Part shown: in pieces, positions 40,506 through 54,900 of the stretch
Numbering within the stretch: the stretch's first letter is position 1
How the letters are laid out: each line of letters starts with the position of its first letter
Assembly (NCBI GenBank): GCA_963575645.1
Contig: OY754469.1
Location: forward strand, 45,032,753-45,096,752
Direction: 5' to 3'
DNA from: Xanthostigma xanthostigma
Taxonomy: Eukaryota > Arthropoda > Insecta > Raphidioptera > Raphidiidae
Length of the DNA: 64,000 nt
Made by a program: the position numbers and the translations under genes
The notes under the pieces: generated by a model
What the model was told of the DNA's origin: nothing
The model's database searches: none
Seen by the model: the letters and a program-made list of their open reading frames with translations, nothing else

Positions 40506-41075
40506 ACTAGTGTGACCTGTGCGAATTATTCGCACTAATTAAATATAATAATTATCACTTTACAAAATTATTTTTTAAATATGATTGCAGGTATTCAACG
40601 TTCTTCTTTTTGTTGTATTACAATATGAAGCTCAGTTGATATATATTTTACTAAAATTGTCATATAGAGGCGCAAGTAGCAAAAGCGTTGAGCTAATCCG
40701 TCAGATGGCATCATGCAGCATTGCTGTGACGTTGTTCAGCGTTGCTCGCTGTTTCATAATTATAACCGTCAGATGGCAGTATGCAGTATTGTGTATGTTG
40801 TTAGTTGTATTACAATATGAAGGTCAGATGACAGATCGAAGTGTTGACGTTGTTTCAAAATTTAAACCGTCAGATGGCAGACGTTGTTCAGCGTTGCTGT
40901 ATTTTAATTAATTTACAAAAACAAAAGCAATAATAAATTTTTTAGTTGTCGATGTCAATAGAGCAAGCAATTATCTGTAAAATGATATATAATTTATGTG
41001 GAGAAATTGTGAGGTTTTTCTAAAAAGGGAGGCAAACATCTTTTACCTTAGCGTATTAATATATTATGTGATACG
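40506..41075 (+). repeat. Dispersed repeat, copy B (shared with 5,312-5,745)
   Basis: Begins ACTAGTGTGACCTGTGCG like copy A and ends at the same AGCGTATTAATATA text. It is about 135 bp longer because the middle has partial re-duplications of an (A/C)CGTCAGATGGCA unit (about 40,700, 40,768 and 40,868). It lies immediately upstream of the kekkon 5' flank. Confidence 0.75.
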
Positions 41076-41197
41076 TAAAATACAAAAATAGCAGTTATAC
41101 AGACTGTGTATTGCTTTGACTCAAAATTGAAAATCGTGTTAAGAAATAATATTTGATAATTTTATTCTGAGGGGGAGGGGGCGGAAAAATATTTTCT

Positions 41198-41285
41198 CCA
41201 TACCTCGATCGAAAGTACATACTTTCGGCATCTATTGTAACTTATAAAGTCTAACATTTACTCCTTGGTAGGATTAAACGCACCA
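41198..41285 (+). mobile_element. Truncated relative of the palindromic MITE at 34,383
   Basis: CTCCATACCTCGATCGAAAG followed by TACATACTTTCG, then AACATTTACTCCTTGG, matches the left half of 34,383-34,604 with one change in the palindrome. The right half is missing. Confidence 0.7.
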
Positions 41286-41726
41286 ATACGGGAAGTTCGT
41301 ACGTTAGGGCGGTAGTAAAGCAAAAACAACCAATCAACTGTTGTTTAGATGTCGTCAAGACCGTAGCCAGGAATTCACTTCGGGGGGGAGGGGGCTCGAA
41401 CTCTAGACCAGAGACAATAGGTAACAAATTTATTTATGTAAAATTATAATATATGCTTAATGCAGTATAATTTAACATAAATAAAAAATTTAATTGAAAG
41501 GCAACAGACGCGGATTGTCACCAGAAATAAAGCGCGGGACAAAGATCTCTGGACTGATCTCGACATCACGATGAACGCTCATCAAGACTAATCCAGTCAG
41601 TCGTGACTGTCCCACGCTGTTTCTCAAACAGTTTTTAGCCTCCTCAACGATGAAAAAGTACGCTCTGGTGTCGCCTTTGACACAGATAGCGTCACGAGTA
41701 TTGACAGTACTTTTTCAATATTGTAG
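41286..41726. other. Junction DNA before the satellite
   Basis: Contains a G-rich run (41,382-41,394) next to CCGTAGCCAGGAATTCACTT, wording I associate with common insect repeats. No gene. Confidence 0.4.
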
Positions 41727-42437
41727 TTTTCATTTTAAATAAAGTGCAGTATCGACCGGAAATTTATATAATATATGGTTGAAAATGACTTGGTCCTATG
41801 CAAAAAATCATGCTGAATCGAATGAGCGTATCTAGAAGTCTGTAGCTATTGTAGTTTTCAAGTTATAGGTTTTTAATTTTTGCAAGAAAAATTTATAAAA
41901 ACGCGTGTATCTCCTAAACCAAAAGAGATACAGAGTTGCGGGTGGTTTTATTGGATTCAGCGTGATTTTTTGCATAAGTACACATTATATTAACCGCATC
42001 GGAAGGCTCTTAGTGCCCCGAAAAGCCGCCGATTTGCGAAAACATCGAAAAACTTCAATTTTTTCAATTTTTTGGAAAATATAAAAGTGTCACGGATATG
42101 CCTGAATTTACTCGACCTTATAGAAAAAAGTGCGCTGAATCGAATGAGCACAAGCGCAGAACTGTATCTCTTCTGGTTTCGAAGTTATGAGCATTTAAAG
42201 TTTGAAAATTTCAAACTCGATTATCTCCGAAACTAGACAAGATACAGAGCTGCGCCTGTGCTCATTGGATTCAGCGTGTGAAAATCTACCGGGTAACCTT
42301 AATATCGACCCGTTCTGGGAGACTTCGATTTTGAAAATTTTTACAGGGGGGGCCGACGATTATTTTTTCATTTTAAATAAAGTGCAGTATCGACCGGAAA
42401 TTTATATAATATATGGTTGAAAATGACTTGGTCCTAT

Positions 42438-42612
42438 GCAAAAAATCATGCTGAATCGAATGAGCGTATCTAGAAGTCTGTAGCTATTGTAGTTTTCAAG
42501 TTATAGCGTTTTTAATTTTTGCAAGAAAAATTTATAAAAACGCGTGTATCTCCTAAACCAAAAGAGATACAGAGTTGCGGGTGGTTTTATTGGATTCAGC
42601 GTGATTTTTTGC
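42438..42612 (+). repeat. Hairpin A of a representative monomer
   Basis: GCAAAAAATCATGCTGAATC on the left pairs with GATTCAGCGTGATTTTTTGC on the right with one mismatch, and the arms continue imperfectly for about 75 bp. The apex contains AAATTTATAAAAACGCG. The same structure recurs in every monomer. Confidence 0.85.
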
Positions 42613-42770
42613 ATAAGTACACATTATATTAACCGCATCGGAAGGCTCTTAGTGCCCCAAAAAGCCGCCGATTTGCGAAAACATCGAAAAACTTCAATTT
42701 TTTCAATTTTTTGGAAAATATAAAAGTGTCACGGATATGCCTGAATTTACTCGACCTTATAGAAAAAAGT

Positions 42771-42916
42771 GCGCTGAATCGAATGAGCACAAGCGCAGAA
42801 CTGTATCTCTTCTGGTTTCGAAGTTATGAGCATTTAAAGTTTGAAAATTTCAAACTCGATTATCTCCGAAACTAGACAAGATACAGAGCTGCGCCTGTGC
42901 TCATTGGATTCAGCGT
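42771..42916 (+). repeat. Hairpin B of a representative monomer
   Basis: GCGCTGAATCGAATGAGCAC pairs with GTGCTCATTGGATTCAGCGT, then AGCGCAG..CTGTATC with GATACAG..CTGCGC and TTTCGAAGTTAT with ATCTCCGAAA, to a central TTTGAAAATTTCAAA palindrome. The arms are about 70 bp, roughly 80% paired by eye. The outer ends are closely related to hairpin A and to the units at 20,377-21,165. Confidence 0.85.
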
Positions 42917-45900
42917 GTGAAAATCTACCGGGTAACATTAATATCGACCCGTTCTGGGAGACTTCGATTTTGAAAATTTTTACAGGGGGGGGCCGACGAT
43001 TATTTTTTCATTTTAAATAAAGTGCAGTATCGACCGGAAATTTATATAATATATGGTTGAAAATGACTTGGTCCTATGCAAAAAATCATGCTGAATCGAA
43101 TGAGCCTATCTAGAAGTCTGTCGCTATTGTAGTTTTCAAGTTATAGCGTTTTTAATTTTTTCAAGAAAAATTTATAAAAACGCGTGTATCTCCTAAACCA
43201 AAAGAGATACAGAGTTGCGGGTGGTTTTATTGGATTCAGCGTGATTTTTTGCATAAGTACACATAATATTAACCGCATCGGAAGGCTCTTAGTGCCCCAA
43301 AAAGCCGCCGATTTGCGAAAACATCGAAAAACTTCAATTTTTTCAATTTTTTGGAAAATATAAAAGTGTCACGGATATGCCTGAATTTACTCGACCTTAT
43401 AGAAAAAAGTGCGCTGAATCGAATGAGCACAAGCGCAGAACTGTATCTCTTCTGGTTTCGAAGTTATGAGCATTTAAAGTTTGAAAATTTCAAACTCGAT
43501 TATCTCCGAAACTAGACAAGATACAGAGCTGCGCCTGTGCTCATTGGATTCAGCGTGTGAAAATCTACCGGGTAACCTTAATATCGACCCGTTCTGGAAG
43601 ACTTCGATTTTGAAAATTTTTACAGGGGGGGGCCGACGATTATTTTTTCATTTTAAATAAAGTGCAGTATCGACCGGAAATTTATATAATATATGGTTGA
43701 AAATGACTTGGTCCTATGCAAAAAATCATGCTGAATCGAATGAGCGTATCTAGAAGTCTGTAGCTATTGTAGTTTTCAAGTTATAGCGTTTTTAATTTTT
43801 TCAAGAAAAATTTATAAAAACGCGTGTATCTCCTAAACCAAAAGAGATACAGAGTTGCGGGTGGTTTTATTGGATTCAGCGTGATTTTTTGCATAAGTAC
43901 ACATAATATTAACCGCATCGGAAGGCTCTTAGTGCCCCAAAAAGCCGCCGATTTGCGAAAACATCGAAAAACTTCAATTTTTTCAATTTTTTGGAAAATA
44001 TAAAAGTGTCACGGATATGCCTGAATTTACTCGACCTTATAGAAAAAAGTGCGCTGAATCGAATGAGCACAAGCGCAGAACTGTATCTCTTCTGGTTTCG
44101 AAGTTATGAGCATTTAAAGTTTGAAAATTTCAAACTCGATTATCTCCGAAACTAGACAAGATACAGAGCTGCGCCTGTGCTCATTGGATTCAGCGTGTGA
44201 AAATCTACCGGGTAACCTTAATATCGACCCGTTCTGGGAGACTTCGATTTTGAAAATTTTTACAGGGGGGGGCCGACGATTATTTTTTCATTTTAAATAA
44301 AGTGCAGTATCGACCGGAAATTTATATAATATATGGTTGAAAATGACTTGGTCCTATGCAAAAAATCATGCTGAATCGAATGAGCCTATCTAGAAGTCTG
44401 TAGCTATTGTAGTTTTCAAGTTATAGCGTTTTTAATTTTTGCAAGAAAAATTTATAAAAACGCGTGTATCTCCTAAACCAAAAGAGATACAGAGTTGCGG
44501 GTGGTTTTATTGGATTCAGCGTGATTTTTTGCATAAGTACACATAATATTAACCGCATCGGAAGGCTCTTAGTGCCCCAAAAAGCCGCCGATTTGCGAAA
44601 ACATCGAAAAACTTCAATTTTTTCAATTTTTTGGAAAATATAAAAGTGTCACGGATATGCCTGAATTTACTCGACCTTATAGAAAAAAGTGCGCTGAATC
44701 GAATGAGCACAAGCGCAGAACTGTATCTCTTCTGGTTTCGAAGTTATGAGCATTTAAAGTTTGAAAATTTCAAACTCGATTATCTCCGAAACTAGACAAG
44801 ATACAGAGCTGCGCCTGTGCTCATTGGATTCAGCGTGTGAAAATCTACCGGGTAACCTTAATATCGACCCGTTCTGGGAGACTTCGATTTTGAAAATTTT
44901 TACAGGGGGGGGCCGACGATTATTTTTTCATTTTAAATAAAGTGCAGTATCGACCGGAAATTTATATAATATATGGTTGAAAATGACTTGGTCCTATGCA
45001 AAAAATCATGCTGAATCGAATGAGCCTATCTAGAAGTCTGTTGCTATTGTAGTTTTCAAGTTATAGCGTTTTTAATTTTTTCAAGAAAAATTTATAAAAA
45101 CGCGTGTATCTCCTAAACCAAAAGAGATACAGAGTTGCGGGTGGTTTTATTGGATTCAGCGTGATTTTTTGCATAAGTACACATAATATTAACCGCATCG
45201 GAAGGCTCTTAGTGCCCCAAAAAGCCGCCGATTTGCGAAAACATCGAAAAACTTCAATTTTTTCAATTTTTTGGAAAATATAAAAGTGTCACGGATATGC
45301 CTGAATTTACTCGACCTTATAGAAAAAAGTGCGCTGAATCGAATGAGCACAAGCGCAGAACTGTATCTCTTCTGGTTTCGAAGTTATGAGCATTTAAAGT
45401 TTGAAAATTTCAAACTCGATTATCTCCGAAACTAGACAAGATACAGAGCTGCGCCTGTGCTCATTGGATTCAGCGTGTGAAAATCTACCGGGTAACCTTA
45501 ATATCGACCCGTTCTGGGAGACTTCGATTTTGAAAATTTTTACAGGGGGGGGCCGACGATTATTTTTTCATTTTAAATAAAGTGCAGTATCGACCGGAAA
45601 TTTATATAATATATGGTTGAAAATGACTTGGTCCTATGCAAAAAATCATGCTGAATCGAATGAGCCTATCTAGAAGTCTGTTGCTATTGTAGTTTTCAAG
45701 TTATAGCGTTTTTAATTTTTTCAAGAAAAATTTATAAAAACGCGTGTATCTCCTAAACCAAAAGAGATACAGAGTTGCGGGTGGTTTTATTGGATTCAGC
45801 GTGATTTTTTGCATAAGTACACATAATATTAACCGCATCGGAAGGCTCTTAGTGCCCCAAAAAGCCGCCGATTTGCGAAAACATCGAAAAACTTCAATTT

Positions 45901-48900
45901 TTTCAATTTTTTGGAAAATATAAAAGTGTCACGGATATGCCTGAATTTACTCGACCTTATAGAAAAAAGTGCGCTGAATCGAATGAGCACAAGCGCAGAA
46001 CTGTATCTCTTCTGGTTTCGAAGTTATGAGCATTTAAAGTTTGAAAATTTCAAACTCGATTATCTCCGAAACTAGACAAGATACAGAGCTGCGCCTGTGC
46101 TCATTGGATTCAGCGTGTGAAAATCTACCGGGTAACCTTAATATCGACCCGTTCTGGGAGACTTCGATTTTGAAAATTTTTACAGGGGGGGGCCGACGAT
46201 TATTTTTTCATTTTAAATAAAGTGCAGTATCGACCGGAAATTTATATAATATATGGTTGAAAATGACTTGGTCCTATGCAAAAAATCATGCTGAATCGAA
46301 TGAGCCTATCTAGAAGTCTGTTGCTATTGTAGTTTTCAAGTTATAGCGTTTTTAATTTTTTCAAGAAAAATTTATAAAAACGCGTGTATCTCCTAAACCA
46401 AAAGAGATACAGAGTTGCGGGTGGTTTTATTGGATTCAGCGTGATTTTTTGCATAAGTACACATAATATTAACCGCATCGGAAGGCTCTTAGTGCCCCAA
46501 AAAGCCGCCGATTTGCGAAAACATCGAAAAACTTCAATTTTTTCAATTTTTTGGAAAATATAAAAGTGTCACGGATATGCCTGAATTTACTCGACCTTAT
46601 AGAAAAAAGTGCGCTGAATCGAATGAGCACAAGCGCAGAACTGTATCTCTTCTGGTTTCGAAGTTATGAGCATTTAAAGTTTGAAAATTTCAAACTCGAT
46701 TATCTCCGAAACTAGACAAGATACAGAGCTGCGCCTGTGCTCATTGGATTCAGCGTGTGAAAATCTACCGGGTAACCTTAATATCGACCCGTTCTGGGAG
46801 ACTTCGATTTTGAAAATTTTTACAGGGGGGGGCCGACGATTATTTTTTCATTTTAAATAAAGTGCAGTATCGACCGGAAATTTATATAATATATGGTTGA
46901 AAATGACTTGGTCCTATGCAAAAAATCATGCTGAATCGAATGAGCCTATCTAGAAGTCTGTTGCTATTGTAGTTTTCAAGTTATAGCGTTTTTAATTTTT
47001 TCAAGAAAAATTTATAAAAACGCGTGTATCTCCTAAACCAAAAGAGATACAGAGTTGCGGGTGGTTTTATTGGATTCAGCGTGATTTTTTGCATAAGTAC
47101 ACATAATATTAACCGCATCGGAAGGCTCTTAGTGCCCCAAAAAGCCGCCGATTTGCGAAAACATCGAAAAACTTCAATTTTTTCAATTTTTTGGAAAATA
47201 TAAAAGTGTCACGGATATGCCTGAATTTACTCGACCTTATAGAAAAAAGTGCGCTGAATCGAATGAGCACAAGCGCAGAACTGTATCTCTTCTGGTTTCG
47301 AAGTTATGAGCATTTAAAGTTTGAAAATTTCAAACTCGATTATCTCCGAAACTAGACAAGATACAGAGCTGCGCCTGTGCTCATTGGATTCAGCGTGTGA
47401 AAATCTACCGGGTAACCTTAATATCGACCCGTTCTGGGAGACTTCGATTTTGAAAATTTTTACAGGGGGGGGCCGACGATTATTTTTTCATTTTAAATAA
47501 AGTGCAGTATCGACCGGAAATTTATATAATATATGGTTGAAAATGACTTGGTCCTATGCAAAAAATCATGCTGAATCGAATGAGCCTATCTAGAAGTCTG
47601 TTGCTATTGTAGTTTTCAAGTTATAGCGTTTTTAATTTTTTCAAGAAAAATTTATAAAAACGCGTGTATCTCCTAAACCAAAAGAGATACAGAGTTGCGG
47701 GTGGTTTTATTGGATTCAGCGTGATTTTTTGCATAAGTACACATAATATTAACCGCATCGGAAGGCTCTTAGTGCCCCAAAAAGCCGCCGATTTGCGAAA
47801 ACATCGAAAAACTTCAATTTTTTCAATTTTTTGGAAAATATAAAAGTGTCACGGATATGCCTGAATTTACTCGACCTTATAGAAAAAAGTGCGCTGAATC
47901 GAATGAGCACAAGCGCAGAACTGTATCTCTTCTGGTTTCGAAGTTATGAGCATTTAAAGTTTGAAAATTTCAAACTCGATTATCTCCGAAACTAGACAAG
48001 ATACAGAGCTGCGCCTGTGCTCATTGGATTCAGCGTGTGAAAATCTACCGGGTAACCTTAATATCGACCCGTTCTGGGAGACTTCGATTTTGAAAATTTT
48101 TACAGGGGGGGGCCGACGATTATTTTTTCATTTTAAATAAAGTGCAGTATCGACCGGAAATTTATATAATATATGGTTGAAAATGACTTGGTCCTATGCA
48201 AAAAATCATGCTGAATCGAATGAGCCTATCTAGAAGTCTGTTGCTATTGTAGTTTTCAAGTTATAGCGTTTTTAATTTTTTCAAGAAAAATTTATAAAAA
48301 CGCGTGTATCTCCTAAACCAAAAGAGATACAGAGTTGCGGGTGGTTTTATTGGATTCAGCGTGATTTTTTGCATAAGTACACATAATATTAACCGCATCG
48401 GAAGGCTCTTAGTGCCCCAAAAAGCCGCCGATTTGCGAAAACATCGAAAAACTTCAATTTTTTCAATTTTTTGGAAAATATAAAAGTGTCACGGATATGC
48501 CTGAATTTACTCGACCTTATAGAAAAAAGTGCGCTGAATCGAATGAGCACAAGCGCAGAACTGTATCTCTTCTGGTTTCGAAGTTATGAGCATTTAAAGT
48601 TTGAAAATTTCAAACTCGATTATCTCCGAAACTAGACAAGATACAGAGCTGCGCCTGTGCTCATTGGATTCAGCGTGTGAAAATCTACCGGGTAACCTTA
48701 ATATCGACCCGTTCTGGGAGACTTCGATTTTGAAAATTTTTACAGGGGGGGGCCGACGATTATTTTTTCATTTTAAATAAAGTGCAGTATCGACCGGAAA
48801 TTTATATAATATATGGTTGAAAATGACTTGGTCCTATGCAAAAAATCATGCTGAATCGAATGAGCCTATCTAGAAGTCTGTTGCTATTGTAGTTTTCAAG

Positions 48901-51900
48901 TTATAGCGTTTTTAATTTTTTCAAGAAAAATTTATAAAAACGCGTGTATCTCCTAAACCAAAAGAGATACAGAGTTGCGGGTGGTTTTATTGGATTCAGC
49001 GTGATTTTTTGCATAAGTACACATAATATTAACCGCATCGGAAGGCTTTTAGTGCCCCAAAAAGCCGCCGATTTGCGAAAACATCGAAAAACTTCAATTT
49101 TTTCAATTTTTTGGAAAATATAAAAGTGTCACGGATATGCCTGAATTTACTCGACCTTATAGAAAAAAGTGCGCTGAATCGAATGAGCACAAGCGCAGAA
49201 CTGTATCTCTTCTGGTTTCGAAGTTATGAGCATTTAAAGTTTGAAAATTTCAAACTCGATTATCTCCGAAACTAGACAAGATACAGAGCTGCGCCTGTGC
49301 TCATTGGATTCAGCGTGTGAAAATCTACCGGGTAACCTTAATATCGACCCGTTCTGGGAGACTTCGATTTTGAAAATTTTTACAGGGGGGGGCCGACGAT
49401 TATTTTTTCATTTTAAATAAAGTGCAGTATCGACCGGAAATTTATATAATATATGGTTGAAAATGACTTGGTCCTATGCAAAAAATCATGCTGAATCGAA
49501 TGAGCCTATCTAGAAGTCTGTTGCTATTGTAGTTTTCAAGTTATAGCGTTTTTAATTTTTTCAAGAAAAATTTATAAAAACGCGTGTATCTCCTAAACCA
49601 AAAGAGATACAGAGTTGCGGGTGGTTTTATTGGATTCAGCGTGATTTTTTGCATAAGTACACATAATATTAACCGCATCGGAAGGCTCTTAGTGCCCCAA
49701 AAAGCCGCCGATTTGCGAAAACATCGAAAAACTTCAATTTTTTCAATTTTTTGGAAAATATAAAAGTGTCACGGATATGCCTGAATTTACTCGACCTTAT
49801 AGAAAAAAGTGCGCTGAATCGAATGAGCACAAGCGCAGAACTGTATCTCTTCTGGTTTCGAAGTTATGAGCATTTAAAGTTTGAAAATTTCAAACTCGAT
49901 TATCTCCGAAACTAGACAAGATACAGAGCTGCGCCTGTGCTCATTGGATTCAGCGTGTGAAAATCTACCGGGTAACCTTAATATCGACCCGTTCTGGGAG
50001 ACTTCGATTTTGAAAATTTTTACAGGGGGGGGCCGACGATTATTTTTTCATTTTAAATAAAGTGCAGTATCGACCGGAAATTTATATAATATATGGTTGA
50101 AAATGACTTGGTCCTATGCAAAAAATCATGCTGAATCGAATGAGCCTATCTAGAAGTCTGTTGCTATTGTAGTTTTCAAGTTATAGCGTTTTTAATTTTT
50201 TCAAGAAAAATTTATAAAAACGCGTGTATCTCCTAAACCAAAAGAGATACAGAGTTGCGGGTGGTTTTATTGGATTCAGCGTGATTTTTTGCATAAGTAC
50301 ACATAATATTAACCGCATCGGAAGGCTCTTAGTGCCCCAAAAAGCCGCCGATTTGCGAAAACATCGAAAAACTTCAATTTTTTCAATTTTTTGGAAAATA
50401 TAAAAGTGTCACGGATATGCCTGAATTTACTCGACCTTATAGAAAAAAGTGCGCTGAATCGAATGAGCACAAGCGCAGAACTGTATCTCTTCTGGTTTCG
50501 AAGTTATGAGCATTTAAAGTTTGAAAATTTCAAACTCGATTATCTCCGAAACTAGACAAGATACAGAGCTGCGCCTGTGCTCATTGGATTCAGCGTGTGA
50601 AAATCTACCGGGTAACCTTAATATCGACCCGTTCTGGGAGACTTCGATTTTGAAAATTTTTACAGGGGGGGGCCGACGATTATTTTTTCATTTTAAATAA
50701 AGTGCAGTATCGACCGGAAATTTATATAATATATGGTTGAAAATGACTTGGTCCTATGCAAAAAATCATGCTGAATCGAATGAGCCTATCTAGAAGTCTG
50801 TTGCTATTGTAGTTTTCAAGTTATAGCGTTTTTAATTTTTTCAAGAAAAATTTATAAAAACGCGTGTATCTCCTAAACCAAAAGAGATACAGAGTTGCGG
50901 GTGGTTTTATTGGATTCAGCGTGATTTTTTGCATAAGTACACATAATATTAACCGCATCGGAAGGCTCTTAGTGCCCCAAAAAGCCGCCGATTTGCGAAA
51001 ACATCGAAAAACTTCAATTTTTTCAATTTTTTGGAAAATATAAAAGTGTCACGGATATGCCTGAATTTACTCGACCTTATAGAAAAAAGTGCGCTGAATC
51101 GAATGAGCACAAGCGCAGAACTGTATCTCTTCTGGTTTCGAAGTTATGAGCATTTAAAGTTTGAAAATTTCAAACTCGATTATCTCCGAAACTAGACAAG
51201 ATACAGAGCTGCGCCTGTGCTCATTGGATTCAGCGTGTGAAAATCTACCGGGTAACCTTAATATCGACCCGTTCTGGGAGACTTCGATTTTGAAAATTTT
51301 TACAGGGGGGGGCCGACGATTATTTTTTCATTTTAAATAAAGTGCAGTATCGACCGGAAATTTATATAATATATGGTTGAAAATGACTTGGTCCTATGCA
51401 AAAAATCATGCTGAATCGAATGAGCGTATCTAGAAGTCTGTAGCTATTGTAGTTTTCAAGTTATAGCGTTTTTAATTTTTGCAAGAAAAATTTATAAAAA
51501 CGCGTGTATCTCCTAAACCAAAAGAGATACAGAGTTGCGGGTGGTTTTATTGGATTCAGCGTGATTTTTTGCATAAGTACACATAATATTAACCGCATCG
51601 GAAGGCTCTTAGTGCCCCAAAAAGCCGCCGATTTGCGAAAACATCGAAAAACTTCAATTTTTTCAATTTTTTGGAAAATATAAAAGTGTCACGGATATGC
51701 CTGAATTTACTCGACCTTATAGAAAAAAGTGCGCTGAATCGAATGAGCACAAGCGCAGAACTGTATCTCTTCTGGTTTCGAAGTTATGAGCATTTAAAGT
51801 TTGAAAATTTCAAACTCGATTATCTCCGAAACTAGACAAGATACAGAGCTGCGCCTGTGCTCATTGGATTCAGCGTGTGAAAATCTACCGGGTAACCTTA

Positions 51901-54900
51901 ATATCGACCCGTTCTGGGAGACTTCGATTTTGAAAATTTTTACAGGGGGGGGCCGACGATTATTTTTTCATTTTAAATAAAGTGCAGTATCGACCGGAAA
52001 TTTATATAATATATGGTTGAAAATGACTTGGTCCTATGCAAAAAATCATGCTGAATCGAATGAGCCTATCTAGAAGTCTGTTGCTATTGTAGTTTTCAAG
52101 TTATAGCGTTTTTAATTTTTGCAAGAAAAATTTATAAAAACGCGTGTATCTCCTAAACCAAAAGAGATACAGAGTTGCGGGTGGTTTTATTGGATTCAGC
52201 GTGATTTTTTGCATAAGTACACATAATATTAACCGCATCGGAAGGCTCTTAGTGCCCCAAAAAGCCGCCGATTTGCGAAAACATCGAAAAACTTCAATTT
52301 TTTCAATTTTTTGGAAAATATAAAAGTGTCACGGATATGCCTGAATTTACTCGACCTTATAGAAAAAAGTGCGCTGAATCGAATGAGCACAAGCGCAGAA
52401 CTGTATCTCTTCTGGTTTCGAAGTTATGAGCATTTAAAGTTTGAAAATTTCAAACTCGATTATCTCCGAAACTAGACAAGATACAGAGCTGCGCCTGTGC
52501 TCATTGGATTCAGCGTGTGAAAATCTACCGGGTAACCTTAATATCGACCCGTTCTGGGAGACTTCGATTTTGAAAATTTTTACAGGGGGGGGCCGACGAT
52601 TATTTTTTCATTTTAAATAAAGTGCAGTATCGACCGGAAATTTATATAATATATGGTTGAAAATGACTTGGTCCTATGCAAAAAATCATGCTGAATCGAA
52701 TGAGCCTATCTAGAAGTCTGTTGCTATTGTAGTTTTCAAGTTATAGCGTTTTTAATTTTTTCAAGAAAAATTTATAAAAACGCGTGTATCTCCTAAACCA
52801 AAAGAGATACAGAGTTGCGGGTGGTTTTATTGGATTCAGCGTGATTTTTTGCATAAGTACACATAATATTAACCGCATCGGAAGGCTTTTAGTGCCCCAA
52901 AAAGCCGCCGATTTGCGAAAACATCGAAAAACTTCAATTTTTTCAATTTTTTGGAAAATATAAAAGTGTCACGGATATGCCTGAATTTACTCGACCTTAT
53001 AGAAAAAAGTGCGCTGAATCGAATGAGCACAAGCGCAGAACTGTATCTCTTCTGGTTTCGAAGTTATGAGCATTTAAAGTTTGAAAATTTCAAACTCGAT
53101 TATCTCCGAAACTAGACAAGATACAGAGCTGCGCCTGTGCTCATTGGATTCAGCGTGTGAAAATCTACCGGGTAACCTTAATATCGACCCGTTCTGGGAG
53201 ACTTCGATTTTGAAAATTTTTACAGGGGGGGGCCGACGATTATTTTTTCATTTTAAATAAAGTGCAGTATCGACCGGAAATTTATATAATATATGGTTGA
53301 AAATGACTTGGTCCTATGCAAAAAATCATGCTGAATCGAATGAGCCTATCTAGAAGTCTGTTGCTATTGTAGTTTTCAAGTTATAGCGTTTTTAATTTTT
53401 TCAAGAAAAATTTATAAAAACGCGTGTATCTCCTAAACCAAAAGAGATACAGAGTTGCGGGTGGTTTTATTGGATTCAGCGTGATTTTTTGCATAAGTAC
53501 ACATAATATTAACCGCATCGGAAGGCTCTTAGTGCCCCAAAAAGCCGCCGATTTGCGAAAACATCGAAAAACTTCAATTTTTTCAATTTTTTGGAAAATA
53601 TAAAAGTGTCACGGATATGCCTGAATTTACTCGACCTTATAGAAAAAAGTGCGCTGAATCGAATGAGCACAAGCGCAGAACTGTATCTCTTCTGGTTTCG
53701 AAGTTATGAGCATTTAAAGTTTGAAAATTTCAAACTCGATTATCTCCGAAACTAGACAAGATACAGAGCTGCGCCTGTGCTCATTGGATTCAGCGTGTGA
53801 AAATCTACCGGGTAACCTTAATATCGACCCGTTCTGGGAGACTTCGATTTTGAAAATTTTTACAGGGGGGGGCCGACGATTATTTTTTCATTTTAAATAA
53901 AGTGCAGTATCGACCGGAAATTTATATAATATATGGTTGAAAATGACTTGGTCCTATGCAAAAAATCATGCTGAATCGAATGAGCGTATCTAGAAGTCTG
54001 TAGCTATTGTAGTTTTCAAGTTATAGCGTTTTTAATTTTTGCAAGAAAAATTTATAAAAACGCGTGTATCTCCTAAACCAAAAGAGATACAGAGTTGCGG
54101 GTGGTTTTATTGGATTCAGCGTGATTTTTTGCATAAGTACACATAATATTAACCGCATCGGAAGGCTCTTAGTGCCCCAAAAAGCCGCCGATTTGCGAAA
54201 ACATCGAAAAACTTCAATTTTTTCAATTTTTTGGAAAATATAAAAGTGTCACGGATATGCCTGAATTTACTCGACCTTATAGAAAAAAGTGCGCTGAATC
54301 GAATGAGCACAAGCGCAGAACTGTATCTCTTCTGGTTTCGAAGTTATGAGCATTTAAAGTTTGAAAATTTCAAACTCGATTATCTCCGAAACTAGACAAG
54401 ATACAGAGCTGCGCCTGTGCTCATTGGATTCAGCGTGTGAAAATCTACCGGGTAACCTTAATATCGACCCGTTCTGGGAGACTTCGATTTTGAAAATTTT
54501 TACAGGGGGGGGCCGACGATTATTTTTTCATTTTAAATAAAGTGCAGTATCGACCGGAAATTTATATAATATATGGTTGAAAATGACTTGGTCCTATGCA
54601 AAAAATCATGCTGAATCGAATGAGCCTATCTAGAAGTCTGTTGCTATTGTAGTTTTCAAGTTATAGCGTTTTTAATTTTTTCAAGAAAAATTTATAAAAA
54701 CGCGTGTATCTCCTAAACCAAAAGAGATACAGAGTTGCGGGTGGTTTTATTGGATTCAGCGTGATTTTTTGCATAAGTACACATAATATTAACCGCATCG
54801 GAAGGCTCTTAGTGCCCCAAAAAGCCGCCGATTTGCGAAAACATCGAAAAACTTCAATTTTTTCAATTTTTTGGAAAATATAAAAGTGTCACGGATATGC

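Noticed and set aside
42202-42420. 72-codon frame at the first satellite monomer boundary
   Set aside because: It exists only because the first monomer has one fewer G in its G run; later monomers break it. It is not coding.
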